This document shows, in pieces, positions 58,644-64,000 of a stretch of DNA of 64,000 nt. Every line of letters begins with the position of its first letter. Positions within the stretch are counted from its first letter, which is position 1. Below the pieces are notes generated by a model. It was not told where the DNA came from. It did not search any database and worked only from the letters and a program-made list of their open reading frames with translations. A program made the position numbers and the translations under genes. This DNA comes from Bacillota bacterium (GTDB taxonomy: Bacteria; Bacillota; Bacilli; Paenibacillales; Paenibacillaceae). The DNA lies in assembly GCA_023391635.1 (NCBI GenBank), contig JAEWAQ010000076.1, positions 158,601 through 222,600 on the forward strand, read 5' to 3'.

Positions 58644-59678
58644 ATGAAGGATCGCTTGGAGGCGCTTCGCGGCGAAGCGCTGGATCGCTTGCAAACCGTA
58701 GGCAACGCTGCGGAATTGAATGAACTGCGGGTGCATTACTTGGGGAAGAAAGGACAGCTAACCGAAATCTTGCGGGGCATGGGCGGGTTGTCCGCGGAAG
58801 AACGCCCGGTGATCGGGCAGGTGGCCAACGAGGTTCGCGCGGCCATCGAAGCCGTGATCGCAGAGAAGCAGGAGGCGTTCGATCGCGCCGAGACGGCACG
58901 CCGCTTGCAGGCGGAGACGATCGATGTGACACTGCCCGGCAAAGCGCCACAGATCGGCAGCAATCACCCGCTGACGAAGGTGGCGCAGGAGATCGAGGAT
59001 ATTTTCCTCGGGATGGGTTACACGATCGCGGAAGGACCCGAGGTGGAGACGGATTACTATAATTTCGAGGCGTTGAACCTGCCCAAGGACCATCCCGCGC
59101 GCGACATGCAGGATTCGTTCTATCTGACGGACGAGATGCTGCTGCGCACGCATACGTCGCCGGTGCAGATCCGCACGATGAAGGCGATGAACGGCAAGAC
59201 GCCGGTCAAGGTCATCTGTCCGGGCAAAGTGTATCGCCGCGACGAAGACGATGCGACGCATTCGTTCATGTTCCACCAGATCGAAGGTCTCGTCGTCGGC
59301 CCGAACATTCGGATGAGCGACCTCAAGGGCACGCTGCTGCAATTCGTGCGTGAAATGTACGGCCCGCAAATGCAAATCCGGCTGCGTCCAAGCTTCTTCC
59401 CGTTCACGGAGCCGAGCGCGGAAGTCGACGTGACCTGTGTGCGCTGCGGCGGCGACGGCTGCCGGATGTGCAAACATACCGGCTGGATCGAAATTCTCGG
59501 CTGCGGGATGGTGCATCCGAAGGTGCTGGAGCACGGCGGCTACGATCCTGCGGAAGTGACCGGGTTCGCGTTCGGCATGGGTGTGGAACGGATCGCGCTG
59601 CTGAAGTACGAGATTGACGACATCCGCCATTTCTATACGAACGATGTCCGCTTCCTGAGCCAGTTTGCCCGCATGTAA
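58644..59678 (+). CDS. pheS: Phenylalanyl-tRNA synthetase, alpha subunit
   Basis: The 344-residue protein equals the length of B. subtilis PheS. It has an N-terminal coiled coil (about 1-85), then class II motif 1 near HPLTKVAQEIEDIFLGMGYT, motif 2 with VYRRDEDDATHSFMFHQIEG and motif 3 with GFAFGMGVERIALLKYEIDD. LRPSFFPFTEPSAEVDV contacts the amino acid. GGAGGAG precedes the ATG at 58644. Controlled by the T-box upstream and followed by pheT 95 bp later. Confidence 0.97.
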   Translation: MKDRLEALRGEALDRLQTVGNAAELNELRVHYLGKKGQLTEILRGMGGLSAEERPVIGQVANEVRAAIEAVIAEKQEAFDRAETARRLQAETIDVTLPGKAPQIGSNHPLTKVAQEIEDIFLGMGYTIAEGPEVETDYYNFEALNLPKDHPARDMQDSFYLTDEMLLRTHTSPVQIRTMKAMNGKTPVKVICPGKVYRRDEDDATHSFMFHQIEGLVVGPNIRMSDLKGTLLQFVREMYGPQMQIRLRPSFFPFTEPSAEVDVTCVRCGGDGCRMCKHTGWIEILGCGMVHPKVLEHGGYDPAEVTGFAFGMGVERIALLKYEIDDIRHFYTNDVRFLSQFARM

Positions 59679-59773
59679 CGTTTGTTTGGTCGTGGGGTGA
59701 CGTCAACTTGGCCGTATCTTCGCATGCGGAGAGCGTTCGGCACCACAATTTTCGAAAACAAGGGGTTTAAGCG

Positions 59774-62311
59774 ATGAACGTATCTTATCGTTGGTTGTCC
59801 GACTATATTGACTTGAGCGGCATAACGCCGCAGGAACTCGCGGAAATGATGACGCGAGGCGGCATTGAAATCGACAGCGTGCCTTCCCGCAACCTGGGCG
59901 TAAGCGGTGTCGTCGTAGGTTATGTGAAAGCGCGGGAGAAGCATCCGGATGCCGACAAGCTGAGCGTCTGTACGGTCGACGCGGGGCAAGGAGAAGATTT
60001 GCAAATCGTCTGCGGCGCACCGAACGTGGCGGCCGGGCAGAAGGTGCCGGTCGCGCTCGTCGGGGCGAAACTGCCCGGCGGACTCGCGATCAAACGGGCC
60101 AAGCTGCGCGGGGTTGAATCGCAGGGTATGATCTGCTCCGCGAAGGAGCTGGGCATGAACGACAAGCTGATGCCGAAGGCGCTGCAGGAAGGCATTCTCG
60201 TGCTGCCGGAAGAGACGCCGGTCGGGGCGAGTGCGCTGGATGTGCTGGGGCTGGACGATTCCGTGCTGGAGCTCGATTTGACGCCGAATCGCGCGGACTG
60301 CCTGAGCATGTTGGGCGTAGCGTATGAAGTGTCGGCGCTGACCGGGCGTGCGGTTCGGCTGCCGGATCCGTCGCGAGAGCTGCCGGCGAGTACCGACGAT
60401 GCGGCGGATCGGGTTTCCGTGACGATTGAGGCGGAAGATTTGTGTTCACATTTTGCCGTTCGGTATATCAAGGGGATCCGAGCCGGCAGCTCTCCGCTGT
60501 GGATGCAGAACCGCTTGATGGCAGCGGGTATTCGTCCGATCAGCAATATCGTCGACATTACGAACTATGTCATGCTGGAGTACGGGCAGCCGCTGCATGC
60601 GTATGATGCGGCGAAGGTGGAAGCGGGCCGGTTTGTCGTGCGTTTGGCGCGGGAAGGCGAGACGCTCGTAACGCTGGACGGCCAATTGCGGAAGCTGGAG
60701 CCGCACATGCTCGTGATCGCGGACCGCGAGAAAGCGCTCGGCTTGGCGGGCGTGATGGGCGGACTGGAATCGGAAGTGACGGATGCGACTGTCGATATTC
60801 TGCTGGAAGCGGCCAAATTCGCGGGCGGCACGGTGCGCAAGACATCGCGCCAGCTCGGGCTGCGCTCGGAGGCGTCGGCGCGGTTCGAGAAGGAAGTCGA
60901 CCCGGGGCGCGTCGTTGCGGCATTGGATCGGGCAGCTTCGCTGATGGCGCAATTTGCGGACGGTGTCGTGGCGGATGGGGTGGTCGAGGCATTTGCTGGC
61001 GGAAGCTCGCGTGGCGGCGCCGTGTCGGGCGATGCGCGCGGAGTCGCCGGCGGCAAGAGGGATAGCGGTTCGCTGGGTGCGCATGGCGGTGCAGTCGTCG
61101 ATTTGATGCTCGATCGAATCAATGCAATGCTGGGCACATCGCTGTCCGGACTGGAGGTGCAGACGATTCTGAGCCGGCTCGGATTCGAATCGGATGTGAT
61201 CGGAGACGGCCATTGGCGGGTGAGTGTGCCATCGCGCCGCGGGGACATGACGCGGGACGTCGATCTGATCGAGGAAGTGGCGCGGCTGCACGGCTACGAC
61301 AACATTCCGACGACGCCGATCGAAGGGCCGACGACGCCGGGCTCGCTGACGAAGGCGCAGGCGATTCGCCGGGAGTTGCGCGGGCTGTTGACGCACGCCG
61401 GACTGCATGAAGCCATCTCGTATTCGGTGACGTCGCTCGTAAATGCGGGGCGGTTCGCCGGGCTGGTTGCCGGTGCAAAGCCCATTTCGCTGGCGATGCC
61501 GATGAGCGAGGAGCGCAGCGTGCTGCGCACGACGCTTCTGCCCAGCCTGCTGGAAGCGGCGGCGTACAATTTGTCGCGCAAGAACAACGATGTCGCGTTG
61601 TTCGAGATCGGCAGCGTATATCACACGGATGAAGTTAATCTGACGCGGCAGCCGCTCGAGAAGCCCCGGCTTGCGCTGTTGCTGGCAGGCGAGTTCGGGC
61701 ATCGGGCAGGTTGGAATCGCAAGGCGGAGGCTGAAGCTGCGGATTTTTACGCGGCGAAGGGATTGCTCGAAGCGGCGTTCAAGCGGTTGGGAATAGAAGA
61801 CGAGGTTGTGTACGCTGCTGCCGGGGATGCCGACGGCTTCCATCCCGGCCGTACGGCATCGGTGCAATTGCGCACGGGAGTCGGCCTGGAAACGATCGGA
61901 TATGTCGGCCAACTGCATCCCGATTTGCAGCGCGAGTATGACTTGCCTGACACGTATGTGTCGGAGATCGAGCTGGAGTTGCTCTATGAACATGCGGAGC
62001 GCAGTATCGTGTACCGGGCGCTGCCGCGCTATCCGGCGGCGGAGCGGGATCTCGCCGTTGTGGTGGATACGGCTGTGCCGGGCGCTTCGCTGATCGAAGC
62101 GATCCGGCGAGCGGGCGGCGAAGGGCTGGAATCGGTGGCGATTTTCGACGTGTTCGCGGGCGAACGGCTCGGGGCCGGCAAGAAGAGCGTCGCATTGGCG
62201 CTCGTGTATCGGCATGCGGAACGTACGCTCACGGACGAGGAAGTCGCCGAGGCGCATGCCCGCGTGCTCACAGAATTGGAACAATCTTTCGGCGCCGAAC
62301 TTCGAAAGTAA
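59774..62311 (+). CDS. pheT: Phenylalanyl-tRNA synthetase, beta subunit
   Basis: The 845-residue protein has the usual order: B1 start MNVSYRWLSDYIDLSG, EMAP-like tRNA-binding B2 (ADKLSVCTVDAGQGEDLQIV), B3/B4 editing domain (RFEKEVDP), B5 (RRGDMTRDVDLIEEVARLHG), core B6-B7 and C-terminal anticodon-binding domain (RYPAAERDLAVVVD). It is about 40 residues longer than B. subtilis PheT; the extra length includes a Gly/Ser/Arg stretch near 410-435 (FAGGSSRGGAVSGDARG) between B4 and B5. AAGGGG precedes the ATG. Confidence 0.97.
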   Translation: MNVSYRWLSDYIDLSGITPQELAEMMTRGGIEIDSVPSRNLGVSGVVVGYVKAREKHPDADKLSVCTVDAGQGEDLQIVCGAPNVAAGQKVPVALVGAKLPGGLAIKRAKLRGVESQGMICSAKELGMNDKLMPKALQEGILVLPEETPVGASALDVLGLDDSVLELDLTPNRADCLSMLGVAYEVSALTGRAVRLPDPSRELPASTDDAADRVSVTIEAEDLCSHFAVRYIKGIRAGSSPLWMQNRLMAAGIRPISNIVDITNYVMLEYGQPLHAYDAAKVEAGRFVVRLAREGETLVTLDGQLRKLEPHMLVIADREKALGLAGVMGGLESEVTDATVDILLEAAKFAGGTVRKTSRQLGLRSEASARFEKEVDPGRVVAALDRAASLMAQFADGVVADGVVEAFAGGSSRGGAVSGDARGVAGGKRDSGSLGAHGGAVVDLMLDRINAMLGTSLSGLEVQTILSRLGFESDVIGDGHWRVSVPSRRGDMTRDVDLIEEVARLHGYDNIPTTPIEGPTTPGSLTKAQAIRRELRGLLTHAGLHEAISYSVTSLVNAGRFAGLVAGAKPISLAMPMSEERSVLRTTLLPSLLEAAAYNLSRKNNDVALFEIGSVYHTDEVNLTRQPLEKPRLALLLAGEFGHRAGWNRKAEAEAADFYAAKGLLEAAFKRLGIEDEVVYAAAGDADGFHPGRTASVQLRTGVGLETIGYVGQLHPDLQREYDLPDTYVSEIELELLYEHAERSIVYRALPRYPAAERDLAVVVDTAVPGASLIEAIRRAGGEGLESVAIFDVFAGERLGAGKKSVALALVYRHAERTLTDEEVAEAHARVLTELEQSFGAELRK

Positions 62312-62431
62312 GCAGGAAACCGCTCGGGGAGCGGCGAAATGAATTGAGAACGGAAAAAGGTTATTTCGGGCTTCTACGGGTGGCCAATCGTCACTTCCGT
62401 ACGGAAATGAAAGATCGAGGGAGGAATAGCC

Positions 62432-63661
62432 GTGAGCGATGACAATCAGACGCGTGTAACGGTAGAAATATACGGTACGCAATATTCGATCAAGGGCCAT
62501 TCCAATCCCGATCACATGCGGAAAGTGGCGGAGCTCGTCAATGACCGGATCAATAAAGTATCGGGGAGCGACTCCCGGCTCGATCTGCCTCGGCTTGCGG
62601 TATTGGCCGCAATGAATGTAGCCGACGAGATGTTGAAGATGCGGGCGGATCACGACGAGCTGCTGCAGATGGCCGCGGAGCGGGAAACGCTGGAGACAGA
62701 GCTTGCGCAGGCCCGGGCGGAAGCCGAGACGTGCCGGGAGTTGCTTGATGCACAGAAGCAGGAGACGGCCGGTCAGGCTGAAGCGCTGAGAGCCGAGCAT
62801 GCAGCCGAGTTGGTGCGGATTGCCGGGGCGCATGCGAATGAGCGCAAGCAGTTGAAAGAAGTTTCGGAACAGCAAGCGAGTGAACTGGCCGAGAAGCTGG
62901 CTCGCATACAAGAGTCGGCGATCCGGGAAGTGGAAGAACGAGAGTCCCGGCATGCGGCGGATCGCGAGTCTTGGCTGAACGAGCGCGCCTCCTGGGCGGA
63001 GGAACGTGCGGCATTGGAGTCGGAGCGTTCGAGCTGGTCGGGGGAGAAGGCCGACTGGCTGGCACGCGAGCTCGACTGGATGAAGCAGCGATCGAAGCTG
63101 GAGGGGGAAATCCAGCGCATATCGCGCGATCTGGAAGAGCTGCGGCGGATTGGCGCCGAAGCGCAGCGCAAGCGGCAAGCGGCGGACGCGGAAGCGTCCG
63201 AGCGCTTGCGGTCGGAAGCCGCGGAGCGGGAACGCGCGGAGCGGGCGCTGCTTGATGCCGCCGAGCGGGAGCGGGCGGCACAGGCGCAGGCGCAGCGGAT
63301 GCAGGAACGTGCGGACGCTGCGCAGCGGGATCTGCGCGAAGCGGCGGAACGCAGCGCAGCGCTGGAGGCGCGCCTCGCCGAACTGGGCGAGGCGGAGGCT
63401 GTGGCGCGAGCCGCGCGCGAAGCGGCGGCGCGGGAGCTGGAGGCGGCGCGTGCGCAGGCCGCCGCCTTGGATGCGCGCGAGGCGGGGCTCGCCGCCTCGC
63501 AAGCGGAGCAAGCGGTTGCCGCGCAGGAGCAGGCTGCGCGCGGCGACCGCCTGGAGGCGGAACTGGCGGGGCTCCGCCGCGAGCATGATGCGCTGCGCGA
63601 GGAGTACGCGAAGCTTCAGAACGAGTACAACGAGTGGATCGATTTGCTGGAGCATCCTTGA
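62432..63661 (+). CDS. zapA: ZapA-like cell-division protein with very long coiled-coil extension
   Basis: The 409-residue product starts at GTG behind GGGAGG. Residues 1-75 are ZapA: VTVEIYGTQYSIKGHSNPDH, MRKVAELVNDRINKV and RLAVLAAMNVADEMLKM. ZapA binds FtsZ and bundles its filaments; the usual protein is about 85-150 residues. Here about 330 more residues follow, nearly all Ala, Glu, Arg, Gln and Leu in heptad order, with only a few breaks. The position after pheST is the same as in other Bacilli, so it is the native zapA with a grown coiled coil. The DNA of the tail is repetitive GCG/GAG/CGG. Confidence 0.85.
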   Translation: MSDDNQTRVTVEIYGTQYSIKGHSNPDHMRKVAELVNDRINKVSGSDSRLDLPRLAVLAAMNVADEMLKMRADHDELLQMAAERETLETELAQARAEAETCRELLDAQKQETAGQAEALRAEHAAELVRIAGAHANERKQLKEVSEQQASELAEKLARIQESAIREVEERESRHAADRESWLNERASWAEERAALESERSSWSGEKADWLARELDWMKQRSKLEGEIQRISRDLEELRRIGAEAQRKRQAADAEASERLRSEAAERERAERALLDAAERERAAQAQAQRMQERADAAQRDLREAAERSAALEARLAELGEAEAVARAAREAAARELEAARAQAAALDAREAGLAASQAEQAVAAQEQAARGDRLEAELAGLRREHDALREEYAKLQNEYNEWIDLLEHP

Positions 63662-63683
63662 GTGAACAAGATCGCATATGGAG

Positions 63684-63712
63684 CCGTGCCTCAATGTTTG
63701 AGGCACGGTTTT
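63684..63712 (+). terminator. Terminator after zapA
   Basis: CCGTGCCTCAA-TGT-TTGAGGCACGG is a perfect 11-bp stem followed by TTTT. Confidence 0.95.
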
Positions 63713-63749
63713 ATTGCGGTATGACGCGTCGATCGCCTCAATTCGACCA

Positions 63750-64000
63750 AGTCAGCACCATAATCGCTGTAGCTCTCATCGAAGTCACAAGTATGTTGCA
63801 GTCAGCACTATGAGTGCTATCATCTCAATGACGGCTACACCTATGTTGCAAAGAGCAACATTTGGCGAATGTGAGACGACGAAAGTAAAAGTTTGTTGCG
63901 GTGGAAGACAAGTGACGGCAGGCGTCGAGAGAGAACACCTATTTGCAGAGTGCCGTAGCGGAATGGCGAGAATTGTAGCGGAGAGCGACTAATTGCGGGT
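63750..64000. repeat. Degenerate ~50-bp tandem repeat running off the window
   Basis: The anchor TTGC recurs at 63796, 63846, 63896, 63943 and 63993 (spacing 50, 50, 47, 50). The first two units share AGTCAGCAC at 63750 and 63800 and end alike (TATGTTGC). Later units keep only the anchor and scattered bases. The tract has an open frame through much of it but no ribosome site or protein-like pattern. Confidence 0.6.

Noticed and set aside
60446..63706. Very long open frame on the minus strand opposite pheT and zapA
   Set aside because: It is the antisense frame of two clear genes in GC-rich DNA; composition is Arg/Leu/His-rich without any motif.
63714..63992. Small gene of about 92 codons after the zapA terminator
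   Set aside because: It lies within the 50-bp repeat tract, lacks a ribosome site and has no protein-like composition.

Overview
The window reads as chromosomal DNA of a moderately GC-rich, endospore-forming Firmicute of the Paenibacillaceae type (Paenibacillus/Cohnella-like). Reasons: strong AGGAGG ribosome sites with many TTG/GTG starts, T-box leaders, an L20-type leader before infC-rpmI-rplT, SigI/RsgI, a sporulation-kinase-like sensor, bacillithiol genes (yojF-bshB2), SLH surface proteins and Bacillus-style neighbourhoods (ytqA-ytqB, ycnJ/ycnI, pheST-zapA). No rRNA, tRNA, prophage or CRISPR was seen. Identifications are by eye from motifs and remembered families; no search was run.

Layout. 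1-7.9 kb: sugar utilisation (aldo/keto reductase end, CE7 esterase, GH78 rhamnosidase, divergent AraC regulator, large STAND/LuxR regulator). 8-10.9 kb: two exported proteins, the second with a beta-propeller, BIG2 and three SLH domains. 10.9-15 kb (minus strand): ytqA-ytqB(mnmM)-VOC protein-manA, then a membrane protein and moaB. 15.2-20.7 kb: PAP2 phosphatase, trmB, and two paralogous GT2 glycosyltransferases flanking a reverse-strand PAP2 gene. 20.7-22.1 kb: L20 leader, infC (AUU start), rpmI, rplT. 22.2-23.4 kb: a small Gly-rich protein, a transposase remnant and a GNAT gene. 23.6-32.8 kb: branched-chain amino-acid locus, promoter-T-box-ilvB-ilvN-(51-bp repeats and a structured leader)-ilvC-leuA-aminotransferase-GDPD-leuB. 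32.8-42.1 kb: peroxiredoxin with a PerR-like box, zinc-ribbon protein, sigI-rsgI, PAS histidine kinase, MFS, yojF-bshB2, HesB-like protein, HMGL-like aldolase. 42.4-49.8 kb: hypothetical protein, MMPL transporter with divergent TetR regulator, pxpBC fusion and pxpA (5-oxoprolinase). 50-57.8 kb: GGDEF-EAL protein, thioredoxin-like protein, and a copper locus (CopC-CopD fusion, two-component system, YcnI). 58.2-64 kb: promoter-T-box-pheS-pheT and a zapA gene with a very long coiled-coil tail.

The most unusual signal lies between genes. At least seven intergenic tracts (about 1.59, 16.7, 26.25, 42.18, 49.9, 52.4-52.8 and 63.75 kb) hold degenerate tandem repeats whose period is close to 50 bp (47-52; one compound unit of 123 bp), although most tracts do not resemble each other in sequence. 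Several place an inverted repeat with an A-rich loop at the unit junction. No coding, CRISPR or IS explanation fits, and I know of no named element that matches.
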